The notes under the pieces were generated by a model. It saw nothing but the letters and a program-made list of their open reading frames with translations. It did not search any database and was not told the origin of the DNA. Below are positions 18,750 to 27,349 of a stretch of DNA of 62,369 nucleotides, piece after piece. The number at the start of each line of letters is the position of its first letter. Positions within the stretch are counted from its first letter, which is position 1. The translations under genes were made by a program, and so were the position numbers. The DNA is taken from the NCBI GenBank assembly GCA_023489435.1, contig JAMDCA010000011.1, positions 1-62,369 of the forward strand. Direction: 5' to 3'. Source of the stretch: Thermoplasmatota archaeon (GTDB lineage Archaea > Thermoplasmatota > Thermoplasmata > Thermoplasmatales > Thermoplasmataceae).

Positions 18750-19199
18750 TCATAGATATTTCTCGAGCGAAGGATCTGACTGGGCAAGTGCTTTCATAGC
18801 CTCCTTTGATGCCTTGTCCAGGATTGATGCCCCTTCAGGGGAGATTGATCTTCCTTTCTTGTCCTTTTTGACGTATCCGAGCTTTTCCAGTGTCTGCAGC
18901 ATCTGCCTGACAATGTATCTGCTTCCCTTTCCCGGGTGGTATCTCTGGGAGCCTCTGTCCACTCTTCCGCCATAGTCCTCACTCAATCTAGATATGCCGA
19001 TTGGCCCCTTCACATACACCTTTCTAAGTGTTGATGCCAGCCTTGTGTAGAACCAATCTGGATCGTTCCAGGACTTTTCCCTGTGAATTCCCGCCTTAAG
19101 GTAGTCGGTCCATTCCGGAACCTCTAAATTCTTCTTCTTGAACTCCTCAGCAAGTTGTTTCATGAGGAGTTCTGGAGGTACTTCCTTAACATTTACCAT
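18750..19199 (-). CDS. rps19e: Small-subunit ribosomal protein S19e
   Basis: A 149-residue archaeal/eukaryotic ribosomal protein needed for small-subunit maturation. Family features are VPPELLMKQLAEEFK, PEWTDYLKAGIHREKSW, the DPDWFYTRLASTLRKVYVKGPIGISRL block, and RGSQRYHPGKGSRYIVRQMLQTLEKLGYV. First gene of a five-gene operon that ends with aIF6. The TATA-like ATTATAAGC (19234-19243) lies about 38 bp before the ATG, leaving room for a short leader. Confidence 0.95.
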   Translation of the reverse strand: MVNVKEVPPELLMKQLAEEFKKKNLEVPEWTDYLKAGIHREKSWNDPDWFYTRLASTLRKVYVKGPIGISRLSEDYGGRVDRGSQRYHPGKGSRYIVRQMLQTLEKLGYVKKDKKGRSISPEGASILDKASKEAMKALAQSDPSLEKYL

Positions 19200-19301
19200 T
19201 AAACATCACGAATAGGGGTGGATTTGAAAACTGCTTATAATCCTTTCTGGGATCGCCTGAATTTCCCCTATCCCATGTTTTCCCCGGTTGACGGTCATGC
19301 C

Positions 19302-20915
19302 CTAAAGCGACCTGTTCACAACATTCATCACTATGAAAAGTGCGCAGAGGTTGAGCGCAAGAGTCGATAGGTAAAAGAACAGCGGGTGGGAGAATGCCCC
19401 GAATGCGAATTCGTGTGAAATAGCTGTGGCAATGCCCGTAGGAACTACCGCCATCGCCATTGTTATGAGAAACATTATAGTCAGTGCAATTCCCCCGCCG
19501 AATGAATAGAAATTCACCGTTGAAACACCTCTTGGCAACTTCTTCACAAGCCTTCGGATATTGAACAGTGATGTGTATACGTAAACCACAACAAGGTTCG
19601 CAGGAAGCAGGAACATCACTGCTATTCCTGGAGACTCCTTGAACAGGAAAAGGATGGAAATGGGCGTAACAATAACAGTAAAAATGACTGTTCCCACGAT
19701 GTTCTTGGAATAAACGACTTCGCTGAGTGTGATAGGAAGTGACTGGAGTACGCTGATTCCGTTTCCCTCTGATATGATCAGGGCTATGGCGTAGAAGGAT
19801 GATGAAACCACCACAATAGACATAAGAGCGTAGTACAGGGAAATCGAGCCGAATGAGACGCTGGAGGAATAGAAGAATATCTGGAACAGGGTAGGTGTCA
19901 CGAATATTATGGGTACTATTATGAGGGTTGCATTCTGCGGCTTCCTGAAAATGTTCCTCATGTCCTTGATGAAAGTGTTCCTGTAGAAGCCATGCACAAT
20001 CGTCTTCTTGCCTGTGCTTTCTAATACCGTCCGGGACTGGTTCTCCTGATTTGTTATCTTCCCGAATATGATCCTGTTGAATTTCAGGAAAAGGATGGCT
20101 ATGGCTGAAATATACAGGAGAGTCACAAAAATCTCCGGCAGGATGCTCCCGTAAAGGTATGAAACTGGAAAGGCAGTGTAGGGGATATTGATCAGAGGCA
20201 GAAACAGGAAATACTGGTGGAAAGAGATGGCAGGCAATGCCGGGAGGTTACCTGGTTCCTGTAGCGCCACTTCGAATATTACAAAGGCCCCAATAACCCC
20301 AAGAATTCTTGCAATATTGGCCAGTGCCCCCAATTTCCCTCCCTTGGATGCCTTGTGCCGTCCCCCCAGGTAGGTGGCCAGAATGATTCCAAGCATGTAC
20401 CCCAGAGCCATGGTGGCAAAGGCCCATAAAAGCCCAAGGGGAATGGCGTAATATGAATGGGTCAGGAATACGTATTCAGAGATCAGTGGGATCACGATGA
20501 AAAGGCTGCTTGAGCCATTGTAAAGAAACCACGAAATGTGCAGGACCTGGTGGCCTATGCTTGTGGGGAGGGGTTTTATAGGTTCAAACAGGCCGTAGCT
20601 TCGTATTATGTTGATGAACATTATGACGCTGTAAAGGCTGAAGATGAAAATGTACGCGTATATTACGAAGGATATGATTTGAACATGTGCAACCTGGTTC
20701 CCCACGCCATTGTTTGCAACAACCAGGAAATAGGAAAAGAGGAACATCATCACTGATGTGAGGATATAGCTCGTCCTTATGAGCCGCCTGATGTACCTGT
20801 AGCCTTGCCTTGTTGAAGCGCTCGCCCTCTCCTGGAACTTAGTTGAATCCTTCAAAGCGAGATATCTCTGCTCGCTGACGATTCTGCTGCTCAGTTCCCA
20901 AATAAGGCTCTTCAT
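19302..20915 (-). CDS. ABC-2 type exporter permease
   Basis: A 537-residue membrane protein with roughly twelve hydrophobic helices. A cytoplasmic N-terminal segment (SRIVSEQRYLALKDSTKF) is followed by paired six-helix halves and a central hydrophilic stretch with FIKDMRNIFRKPQNA, a layout seen in ABC-2 exporter permeases. Its ATG overlaps the stop of the upstream ATPase gene by 4 bp, so the two are translationally coupled and presumably form one exporter. The exported compound is unknown. Confidence 0.82.
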   Translation of the reverse strand: MKSLIWELSSRIVSEQRYLALKDSTKFQERASASTRQGYRYIRRLIRTSYILTSVMMFLFSYFLVVANNGVGNQVAHVQIISFVIYAYIFIFSLYSVIMFINIIRSYGLFEPIKPLPTSIGHQVLHISWFLYNGSSSLFIVIPLISEYVFLTHSYYAIPLGLLWAFATMALGYMLGIILATYLGGRHKASKGGKLGALANIARILGVIGAFVIFEVALQEPGNLPALPAISFHQYFLFLPLINIPYTAFPVSYLYGSILPEIFVTLLYISAIAILFLKFNRIIFGKITNQENQSRTVLESTGKKTIVHGFYRNTFIKDMRNIFRKPQNATLIIVPIIFVTPTLFQIFFYSSSVSFGSISLYYALMSIVVVSSSFYAIALIISEGNGISVLQSLPITLSEVVYSKNIVGTVIFTVIVTPISILFLFKESPGIAVMFLLPANLVVVYVYTSLFNIRRLVKKLPRGVSTVNFYSFGGGIALTIMFLITMAMAVVPTGIATAISHEFAFGAFSHPLFFYLSTLALNLCALFIVMNVVNRSL

Positions 20916-21694
20916 CTGTTCATTGTCTCTCTAAGTGAGTCTATCACCGGTTTCAGGTCACTGTCTCCTGTTGCCTTGAGGAAAATGTCCTCAAGGTTTG
21001 CGTCATGCCTGCCTGCGGACTCACGGAGCTCCTTGAGTGTGCCAACATCCATTATGCGACCTTTGTATATGATGGCCATCCGATGGCAAACACTCTCCGC
21101 GACCTCAAGCACATGAGTGGAAAACAATACCGTCCTCCCGGAGGAAACATATTCCAGGAGCAGGTTCTTGAGTATCTTGGCTGACCTTGGATCCAGGCCA
21201 TTCATTCCCTCGTCAAGTATGACAATATCTGGATCGTGGATGAATGCTGATATTATTGCAACCTTTTGCTTTGTGCCGAACGAAAGGGATCCGATGAAAT
21301 TGTTCAGGTTATCCTCAATCTCGAAGGCTTTTGCAAACCTGTAAATTCTTTCGGTAAGGATTTCATGGTCAATCTTCCTGATTGAACCAACAAACCCCAG
21401 GAATTCTATGGGAGTCAGAGATTCATAAAGATTAGGCGTTTCAGGAACATAGCCGATAATGGACTTGACCTTCATGGGATCTGCCATAACATTGATCCCG
21501 TTCACAGAAACAAGTCCTGAAGTGGGTTCCATAATGGATGAGATAATCTTCAGCAAGGTAGTCTTGCCTGAACCATTGGGGCCAAGGATGCCGAATATCT
21601 CCCCGCCAGGTATTTCAAGATCAATGCCATCAAGTGCCCTTACCTCACCGTAGTTCTTGCAGAGCCCCCTTATTGTTATAGAATTATCAGACAT
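20912..21694 (-). CDS. ABC transporter ATP-binding protein
   Basis: A 260-residue nucleotide-binding domain for the adjacent permease. It shows Walker A GPNGSGKTT near residues 38-46, a Q-loop region (IGYVPETPNLYESLT), the signature-like GSLSFGTKQKV (in place of LSGGQ), Walker B IVILDEGMNGLDP and the switch His in FSTHVLEVAE. The C-terminal tail (about 215-260) is typical of DrrA/Nat-type exporters. The signature SFGTKQ is a known variant in this subfamily. Confidence 0.93.
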   Translation of the reverse strand: MSDNSITIRGLCKNYGEVRALDGIDLEIPGGEIFGILGPNGSGKTTLLKIISSIMEPTSGLVSVNGINVMADPMKVKSIIGYVPETPNLYESLTPIEFLGFVGSIRKIDHEILTERIYRFAKAFEIEDNLNNFIGSLSFGTKQKVAIISAFIHDPDIVILDEGMNGLDPRSAKILKNLLLEYVSSGRTVLFSTHVLEVAESVCHRMAIIYKGRIMDVGTLKELRESAGRHDANLEDIFLKATGDSDLKPVIDSLRETMNR

Positions 21695-21725
21695 TTTGCC
21701 AACCTGTTGCCCGGAGATTCAACCA

Positions 21726-22709
21726 CTATACCAGTGATACATGCAGGACGAGGTGAAAAATCTGCCCTATCACATAGGATGCAAGCGCAGCCAGCAGTGC
21801 AAGGGCTGATGCCTTCAAAGCCTCCTTCAGTATCCCCATGTTCATGGATATAGCTATAATAGAGTTTGCAAGTCCCTGGGTTACGGCGACGAGAATGATG
21901 GCAATAACCAGCGCAACATCCCTCTGGAGAAACAGGAAGGGCAGTATTGGTATTGCGGCCCCCAGTATATAGAACATCCCCACATTCATTGCGGACCTCC
22001 TCGACTCCCCCTTATACTGGTCCACCTTGTCTCTGTCATGTGTCTTGTTCTTGAGTATGGCATTTCTTTTGATGCTGGATATCTTGTACTGTGATTCCGA
22101 ATCCTTTGACAGGTATGCTCCGACACTCATGCTCATTGTGCCGCTGACTCCAACCACAAGGCCTCCAAGTGCAACGTCGAGATGGTTTGTGAGCAGGGCT
22201 GTCAAACCGGCAATGGCCGCAAGAACCTCAACCAGGCCATCGCTGATTCCATAAATTATGTCCCTGTTGCGGTCAATCTTTTCTTTGTTCTGCTCCAGGG
22301 TAAAGCTGAAAACGTCCTCATGCTCAATCTCCTCATTGATGATCTTCTCAATTCCCTTCTTGAATTCTTCATCCTCACCGGTTCTGGTTGCGTAATCCCT
22401 GTACTTTGCAACAGTTTCCACTTCACCGTATTCAAGAAGATTGACGGCCAACCCAATCCCGAGCACTTTGAAAGCTAGGTACATGAATCTTATCTTCATC
22501 CTCTTTGGCTTAATTCTGGATGTGTCCACGCCATGTTTCTGGAGATATGAAATCCAGAACTGCGAGTGTTGTTTTTCAACATCAGATAGTCTCAGAAGAC
22601 TCTTCTTGAGGTCTTCATCCCTGACTCTTTCAGATAGACCCCTGTAGAATTCGAGATCTGTAAGTTCATCACTGCAGAAATCCCTTATTTCATTAAGATT
22701 GTCAGGCAT
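21726..22709 (-). CDS. Erythrin-VIT1 fusion: ferritin-like plus CCC1/VIT1 iron carrier
   Basis: A 327-residue protein joining an N-terminal ferritin-like di-iron helical bundle (residues about 1-140) to a CCC1/VIT1-type membrane transporter (about 150-327). The first part shows E-x-x-H-like ligand patterns: DLEFYRGL with Glu, VEKQHSQFW, YGEVETV, and INEEIEHEDVF. The second part starts at RDIIYGISDGLVEVLAAIAGL, the family's hallmark, and contains GVSGTMSMSVGAYLSKDSE and about five membrane helices. Known relatives export or store Fe/Mn. Divergent from the class III aminotransferase. A long near-perfect inverted repeat overlaps its presumed transcription start. Confidence 0.9.
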   Translation of the reverse strand: MPDNLNEIRDFCSDELTDLEFYRGLSERVRDEDLKKSLLRLSDVEKQHSQFWISYLQKHGVDTSRIKPKRMKIRFMYLAFKVLGIGLAVNLLEYGEVETVAKYRDYATRTGEDEEFKKGIEKIINEEIEHEDVFSFTLEQNKEKIDRNRDIIYGISDGLVEVLAAIAGLTALLTNHLDVALGGLVVGVSGTMSMSVGAYLSKDSESQYKISSIKRNAILKNKTHDRDKVDQYKGESRRSAMNVGMFYILGAAIPILPFLFLQRDVALVIAIILVAVTQGLANSIIAISMNMGILKEALKASALALLAALASYVIGQIFHLVLHVSLV

Positions 22710-22713
22710 GATT

Positions 22714-22780
22714 ATTTCGTAGAATTCAAAAGGTCATTAAAAAGAAATCTGTGGGTTGTGAGATTTTTGAATTACGAAAT
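22714..22780. repeat. Inverted repeat at the erythrin-VIT1 promoter
   Basis: ATTTCGTA(GA)ATTCAAAA at 22714-22731 is mirrored by TTTTGAATTACGAAAT at 22765-22780. The arms match over 8+8 bp with a 2-nt insertion in the left arm and a 33-bp spacer. The left arm lies 5-22 bp before the start codon, and a TATA-like element for the gene (about 22736-22744) lies inside the spacer. An operator for a metal-responsive regulator is plausible but not shown. Confidence 0.55.
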
Positions 22781-22848
22781 ACGTATCAAATATTCGGTTT
22801 TCATTAGCTAAAATATATAATATTGTCTCATATAAGTTATCGATCAAC

Positions 22849-24213
22849 ATGTTGAAAGAAGCACATCCTAAGGGAGAAATGAGCAGAATATCCATAAAAG
22901 TCCCACCACCGGGACCAAATGCCAGGAAAATTGTTGATGAGGATACAAAATATCTTGTTACAACAACAAAGTCACTTCCTATCGTTGCGGAAAGGGCGAA
23001 GGGCGCTTTCGTTGAAGATGTTGACGGCAATGTTTATCTTGATTTTTCCACAGGAATCAGTGTCACCAACGTTGGGCATATTCATCCCTACGTTCGAGAC
23101 AAGGTGGCTGAACAGCTTGACAAGCTATGGCACTTTGCAGGGACAGACTATTATTACAAAGAGCAGGTTGACGCAGCCAGAGCCCTCGCAGAAAGCACAC
23201 CGGGATCCTTTCATAAGAAGGTATTCTTCAGCAATAGCGGAACTGAGTCAAACGAAGCTGCCTTAAAGCTCGCGAAAGTGCACACCAAGAAGCAGGAGTT
23301 CATCGCATTCATAGGAGGATTCCACGGAAGGTCACAGGGGTCCCTTTCGTTCACTGCGTCCAAGGCGATACAGAGAAAGGGCTTGTTCCCCACCATGCCA
23401 GGGGTAGAGCACGCGCCTTTCCCCAACCCTTACAGGAACCCGTTCGGAATAGACGGTTATGAGGAACCCGAGGAACTGGAGAACAGGGTCATGGATTACA
23501 TTGAGAATTACATGCTGCGCACATACGTGCACCCTGACAATCTCGCAGGTTTCATTGTTGAGCCTATCCAGGGAGAAGGAGGTTACATTGTTCCACCCAA
23601 GGGATTCCACAAGAAACTGAGGAAACTCGCTGACGAAAACAATGCAGTCATCATAATGGACGAGGTCCAGACTGGCTTTGGAAGGACAGGAAAATTCTAT
23701 GGATCTGAACATTTTGGTGTTGAACCTGAAATAATGTCTCTTGCCAAAGCCATTGCCTCCGGCATTCCAATGGGTGCAGTTGTTGTAAAGGACAGCCTGG
23801 ACTTCCCAGAACAGGCGCTCCATTCAAACACCTTCGGAGGAAACGCACTGGCAAGTGTGGCCTGTGTTGCAACAATTGAAGTCATAAAGAAGGAGAGGCT
23901 TCTTGAAAACGCAACAAAGGTGGGAAACTATCTGAAGACCGGGCTAAAGGAACTCTCAGACAAATACGATGCCATAGGAGACATAAGGGGACTCGGCCTC
24001 ATGCTGGCTATTGACTTCGTCAAGAACAGGAAGACCAGGGAGCCAAATGCAAAACTGAGAGATACCTTTGAGATGAACGCTTTCAAGAATGGACTGCTTT
24101 CACTTCCCACTGGCCTGAGTGCAATGAGGTTCATACCACCACTCAATCTCACAGAAGAACAGGCGGACATGGGACTTGAAGTAATAGAGAAAGCCATCAA
24201 GGCTTCCCTCTAA
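22849..24213 (+). CDS. Class III PLP aminotransferase (GABA/ornithine type)
   Basis: A 454-residue fold-type I PLP enzyme of the acetylornithine/GABA aminotransferase family. Visible motifs are NVGHIHPYVRDKV, the PLP-phosphate region FFSNSGTESNEAALKLAK, FIGGFHGRSQGSLSFT, IVEPIQGEGGYIVPP, the cofactor Asp in IIMDEVQTGFGRTGKF, and the Schiff-base lysine in SLAKAIASGIPMGA. The C-terminus has the RFIPPLNLT motif with the substrate-carboxylate-binding Arg. An N-terminal extension of about 40 residues precedes the fold. Substrate is uncertain: GABA, ornithine or other omega-amino acids; some archaeal relatives are amino-acid racemases. Confidence 0.88.
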   Translation: MLKEAHPKGEMSRISIKVPPPGPNARKIVDEDTKYLVTTTKSLPIVAERAKGAFVEDVDGNVYLDFSTGISVTNVGHIHPYVRDKVAEQLDKLWHFAGTDYYYKEQVDAARALAESTPGSFHKKVFFSNSGTESNEAALKLAKVHTKKQEFIAFIGGFHGRSQGSLSFTASKAIQRKGLFPTMPGVEHAPFPNPYRNPFGIDGYEEPEELENRVMDYIENYMLRTYVHPDNLAGFIVEPIQGEGGYIVPPKGFHKKLRKLADENNAVIIMDEVQTGFGRTGKFYGSEHFGVEPEIMSLAKAIASGIPMGAVVVKDSLDFPEQALHSNTFGGNALASVACVATIEVIKKERLLENATKVGNYLKTGLKELSDKYDAIGDIRGLGLMLAIDFVKNRKTREPNAKLRDTFEMNAFKNGLLSLPTGLSAMRFIPPLNLTEEQADMGLEVIEKAIKASL

Positions 24214-24725
24214 ATTTCCTGGTTAATATAGTCCAGAAGTTTTGAAAGGGGCATACCCTCTTTCCATTTTAAGCTGAAATTTCCATTTTTTGTTTCCCCA
24301 ACTCTTGGCAGAATATCATAAAGATGCCTGATTCTCCCTGTGGGTTCAGCGGGGATGGTGAACATCCTCCATGGGTCTCCTGGGACGCTCTTCATCCTGT
24401 ACGCATAAACAACAAATAGCCCTGCCCTCTGGCACAGATCCCTGAGGCGGTTTGCCTGGTCCTGCATCCTGCCTGAAGCCTCTGTGAAGAGAAGGGATTC
24501 ATTGATAGAAGATTTGACCTCGATAACGAGTGAGTAATCATGCCTCATTGCAATGAGGTCCGCACCAAGTGAGCCGGCAGATCTTGTAACGAAGAAAGGT
24601 TTGGAGACCATGCCCATGGCAATGCTCCTGCCACCTTCATCCAGGCGCTTGGCATACCTATGCACAACATTTTCTGTCCCGGCAAAAATGCCGGCCAGCT
24701 CCCTTTCGTAGACACTGCCGTTCAA
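24210..24725 (-). CDS. hjc: Hjc-family Holliday junction resolvase (long form)
   Basis: Cleaves four-way junctions in recombination. The 171-residue protein has the archaeal Hjc nuclease core: YERELAGIF at the N-terminus (first Glu), the TRSAGSLGADLIAM segment with catalytic Asp, and IEVKSS with the E-x-K pair, followed by a QANRL-like helix. It is longer than usual Hjc (about 120-140 residues). About 20 extra residues separate the first Glu from the RSAGS motif, and a C-terminal segment ends in LSKLLDYI. The start is TTG at 24725, about 30 bp after a TATA-like element near 24755. The last 4 bp overlap the convergent aminotransferase. Confidence 0.78.
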   Translation of the reverse strand: MNGSVYERELAGIFAGTENVVHRYAKRLDEGGRSIAMGMVSKPFFVTRSAGSLGADLIAMRHDYSLVIEVKSSINESLLFTEASGRMQDQANRLRDLCQRAGLFVVYAYRMKSVPGDPWRMFTIPAEPTGRIRHLYDILPRVGETKNGNFSLKWKEGMPLSKLLDYINQEI

Positions 24726-24857
24726 GCTATCAGGCGTTATTCCCTTCGTTTAATATAACTTTGCCCCGAATAGCCTCCAGTATCGGAATCCAAACCATCC
24801 CGCACCCCCAAGAAATTCAACCCGTAGCCAGTGGCTGGACCTCACTGGTGCGCGATG

Positions 24858-25106
24858 TCATGGAAGCACCTTCCTAATCATCCTGTACAAACCAAGCCAT
24901 TCATAGCCCCTGTCGGTTATCCTGTACTCAATCTCTCCGGATTCCCCGGAGTGAATTAGCAGACCGTATTTTTCAAGGGTTGCGATAATCTCCTTACCCC
25001 TGTCCACGGGAACATTTCCTGACATGCAGAGTTCTGTAATCCGCCTTGAATCCGTGGAAAGGACTCCAAGCATGTCGTTTATGATGTCATGCTTGCATCG
25101 GTTCAT
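24858..25106 (-). CDS. Small winged-helix regulator
   Basis: An 82-residue protein reading like a single winged helix-turn-helix domain. It has helices at about 5-18 and 23-31, a recognition-helix region VDRGKEIIATLEKYGLL, and a beta wing EIEYRITDRGYEWLGLYRMI, the usual arrangement of small archaeal wHTH DNA-binding proteins. No effector domain is present. The ATG at 25106 is followed upstream by a perfect palindrome at 25109-25125, shared with the divergent bactofilin-like gene, which suggests autoregulation. Confidence 0.75.
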   Translation of the reverse strand: MNRCKHDIINDMLGVLSTDSRRITELCMSGNVPVDRGKEIIATLEKYGLLIHSGESGEIEYRITDRGYEWLGLYRMIRKVLP

Positions 25107-25108
25107 TA

Positions 25109-25125
25109 ACTCACAAGTTGTGAGT
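25109..25125. promoter_or_regulatory. Perfect 17-bp palindrome, likely operator
   Basis: ACTCACAA-G-TTGTGAGT reads identically on both strands except for its central base. It lies 3 bp upstream of the wHTH regulator start codon, so it would overlap that gene's transcription start (TATA-like TTAAGTATG at about 25126-25134). It is also just upstream of the TATA-like TAACTATAT (25132-25140) of the divergent gene at 25158. Position and symmetry fit a dimeric winged-helix operator. Confidence 0.65.
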
Positions 25126-25157
25126 CATACTTAACTATATCGCAGGAATATTGAATT

Positions 25158-25805
25158 ATGCAGGAAATAGAAGACCTCTCAATTGGAGGATCAATAAGGC
25201 TCACTGGCCCTGTAAAATTCAGGAGAATCGATCTTGCAGGCTCACTGAACATCGATGGGAGCGCAGAAGGAAAGAGTTTGGAAATCAGCGGTTCGGGAAA
25301 GATTACGGGCCAGGTGAAGGTCGACTCAATTGAGGTAAGCGGCAGCCTGAAAATTGGAGATTCATGTGAGTGTGAAGAACTTGAGATAAGCGGATCAGGT
25401 GATGTACAAACGTCTCTTAAGTCCGGGAAATTGGAAGTTTCCGGCAAGCTGGAAGCTGAAACAATAGAATCTGACAGCATAGATCTCGCAGGAAAGTTGA
25501 GTGCAAAGGAGATCAGGGCAAACGAGATCAATGTGGAGAAGGATTCCAGAATAAAGGGGACTATTGTGTGCGGTACGCTAAACCTGGAAAAGGGTGGAGA
25601 AGTGGAGAATGTATTTGCAGATAGCGTGAACGTGGAGAAAGACGCTGACTGCGGTACCATAGAATGCAATGAAATAACAGTGGAAAGGAACGCAGAAATA
25701 AAGGAAGTCAGGTACGTAAAGTCTGCCAACATTTCCCCCAATGCAAGGGTGGAAACTGTAACGAAGATAGAGAAGGTCTCCAGAGATCTGCCAATCAGGA
25801 GCTGA
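25158..25805 (+). CDS. Bactofilin-like polymer-forming protein
   Basis: A 215-residue protein made almost wholly of short imperfect repeats of about 20 residues, with alternating hydrophobic positions and Gly/Ser/Asp turns (IEVSGSLKIGDS, LEISGSGDVQTS, LEVSGKLEAETIESDSIDLAGKLSAKEI and similar). This is the right-handed beta-helix pattern of bactofilins and related polymer-forming proteins. No signal peptide or membrane segment is visible, so a cytoplasmic scaffold is likely. Divergent from the small wHTH regulator, with the palindromic site between them. A 91-residue gene follows 8 bp later. Confidence 0.78.
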   Translation: MQEIEDLSIGGSIRLTGPVKFRRIDLAGSLNIDGSAEGKSLEISGSGKITGQVKVDSIEVSGSLKIGDSCECEELEISGSGDVQTSLKSGKLEVSGKLEAETIESDSIDLAGKLSAKEIRANEINVEKDSRIKGTIVCGTLNLEKGGEVENVFADSVNVEKDADCGTIECNEITVERNAEIKEVRYVKSANISPNARVETVTKIEKVSRDLPIRS

Positions 25806-25813
25806 TACAGTGC

Positions 25814-26089
25814 ATGAATGCAGAACTAAATCATGAAAGGCTGCTGGAGCCTCACTTTGGCACCTCGCTTTTCAGATTTCAGAAAAAACTCATATCAAAA
25901 TTGCATTCCTTTTTCCAAAATGAATCTAAAACCCGTGCTGTGGTGAAGATCAAACACCAGCAGAAATCCTGGGAGAGGCAGATTTTGAATGACCATATGA
26001 TGCCTCTTGACCATTTCCCGTCGGGATACCATATAATTGGGTTCTATGGCCAGGGAAACAAGCAAGTTAGATTCGTGAGGAAAAGATAA
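25814..26089 (+). CDS. Hypothetical basic protein
   Basis: A 91-residue frame starting 8 bp after the bactofilin-like gene, with gene-like codon use and a basic C-terminus (VRFVRKR). No family is recognised, and no membrane segment or metal motif is seen. Its position suggests it is cotranscribed with the bactofilin-like gene. A chance open frame cannot be excluded. Confidence 0.5.
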   Translation: MNAELNHERLLEPHFGTSLFRFQKKLISKLHSFFQNESKTRAVVKIKHQQKSWERQILNDHMMPLDHFPSGYHIIGFYGQGNKQVRFVRKR

Positions 26090-26106
26090 GCCCTGTCTGG
26101 GTTGTT

Positions 26107-27270
26107 TTATGGAGAAAATGCTTTCTCCAGGACATTTTTTGCGGCCAGTTTGCCAGAATCTTTTTCGACTTTTCTGCCGAGCGTTTCCAGGGCGCCTTCT
26201 ATTGCGTCCAGTGCCATTATTATATGCGCAGGCTCAATCCAGCCCATATGACCTACCCTGAAATACCTGTCCTTGATCTCAGGATGGACACCTGCGGCAA
26301 ATTCTACACCTCTTGCCATTGCAGCCTGGAGGAATTTGGCTATGTCAGCATCCTCCACATACACCCCGGTAACGGTGCTGCTCCTGAGATGTTCTGCGGC
26401 AACGATGTCGAGTCCCATTTCCATGATGCCTTTCCTGAAAGCTTCAGAACAGGCTTTGTGCCTTGCGATCCTGGCTTCCATGGTTTCAATTTCTATTCTC
26501 CTGAAACTTTCTGCAAGGGAGAATACTGTGCCAATTGGCGGCGTTGCAAAATATCCTCCTCCGCCTGATAGAAAATTTTGCATTATTTTGGCCCAGTTCC
26601 TGAGGTCCAGGAGATACCCGGATATTGAGGGATTCTGAAGCATTGACATTGCACTTCCCGATGCTGCCAGGAGGCCTGCACCAGCCTGTGCGCCAAGGGC
26701 TTTTTGGCTGGCTGTGAGGCAGATGTCGATGTTCCACTGGGCGGCATTCATCCTTTCGCCGCCAATGCTTGCGACACCATCCACTATAATGAGCTTCACG
26801 AACGGCCTGATGGCACTGGCAATTTCTTTTACAGGAATCCTGACGCCAGTGCTGGTTTCAACCTGTGTTAATGTAACAGCATCATAACCGCCTTCCCTGA
26901 GCTCGGCTGCAATCTGATTTGTCGGTATGGCCTGTCCTGCCTTTGCCCTTAAGATCTTGAATTTTACTGGGTATCTTGAAAGTATGCCTTCCCACCTGTC
27001 ACCGAACACTCCGTTGGTAACAATCAGGACTTTGGAATCTCTGGGCAGGAATGAAACAACACTCTCCATAGCTGCAGTTCCACCCCCTGGAATTATGAAT
27101 GGGGTATACGTTTCATCTGCCCCTGCAACTTCCCTGTACTGTTCAAGAGAGTACTTCATGGCACGGTTGAACTCTAGTGAGGCAAAGCCTAAATTAGGCG
27201 CAACAGCGGAGCTGAGAACTCCATAATTGGCAACAGATGGGCCAACATGCATCAAAATTCTTGAAACCAT
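26107..27270 (-). CDS. Class V PLP aminotransferase (alanine-glyoxylate/serine type)
   Basis: A 387-residue fold-type I PLP enzyme of the class V group that includes alanine-glyoxylate and serine-pyruvate aminotransferases. It shows the early Pro-Gly-like HVGPSVANYGVL, the PLP-binding GGGTAAMESVV, the aspartate in IIVDGVASIGG, and the Schiff-base lysine in LTASQKALGAQAGAGLLA. A conserved Arg near the end (YFRVGHMGWIEP) binds substrate carboxylate. Possible roles are glyoxylate/glycine or phosphoserine-type metabolism. Divergent from the acyl-CoA synthetase gene. Confidence 0.88.
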   Translation of the reverse strand: MVSRILMHVGPSVANYGVLSSAVAPNLGFASLEFNRAMKYSLEQYREVAGADETYTPFIIPGGGTAAMESVVSFLPRDSKVLIVTNGVFGDRWEGILSRYPVKFKILRAKAGQAIPTNQIAAELREGGYDAVTLTQVETSTGVRIPVKEIASAIRPFVKLIIVDGVASIGGERMNAAQWNIDICLTASQKALGAQAGAGLLAASGSAMSMLQNPSISGYLLDLRNWAKIMQNFLSGGGGYFATPPIGTVFSLAESFRRIEIETMEARIARHKACSEAFRKGIMEMGLDIVAAEHLRSSTVTGVYVEDADIAKFLQAAMARGVEFAAGVHPEIKDRYFRVGHMGWIEPAHIIMALDAIEGALETLGRKVEKDSGKLAAKNVLEKAFSP

Positions 27271-27349
27271 AGGATAATAAACCGCTGGAAACTTAAAAAT
27301 CTAACATATCCTCCGCAAACTTATTTTGATTTTGTGCATTGATGTTGCA

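Noticed and set aside
24726-24857. tRNA-like segment between the Hjc and wHTH genes
   Set aside because: A stretch resembling an A box (TAGCCAGTGGCTGG) was considered, but no matching acceptor stem or T-loop could be formed on either strand.
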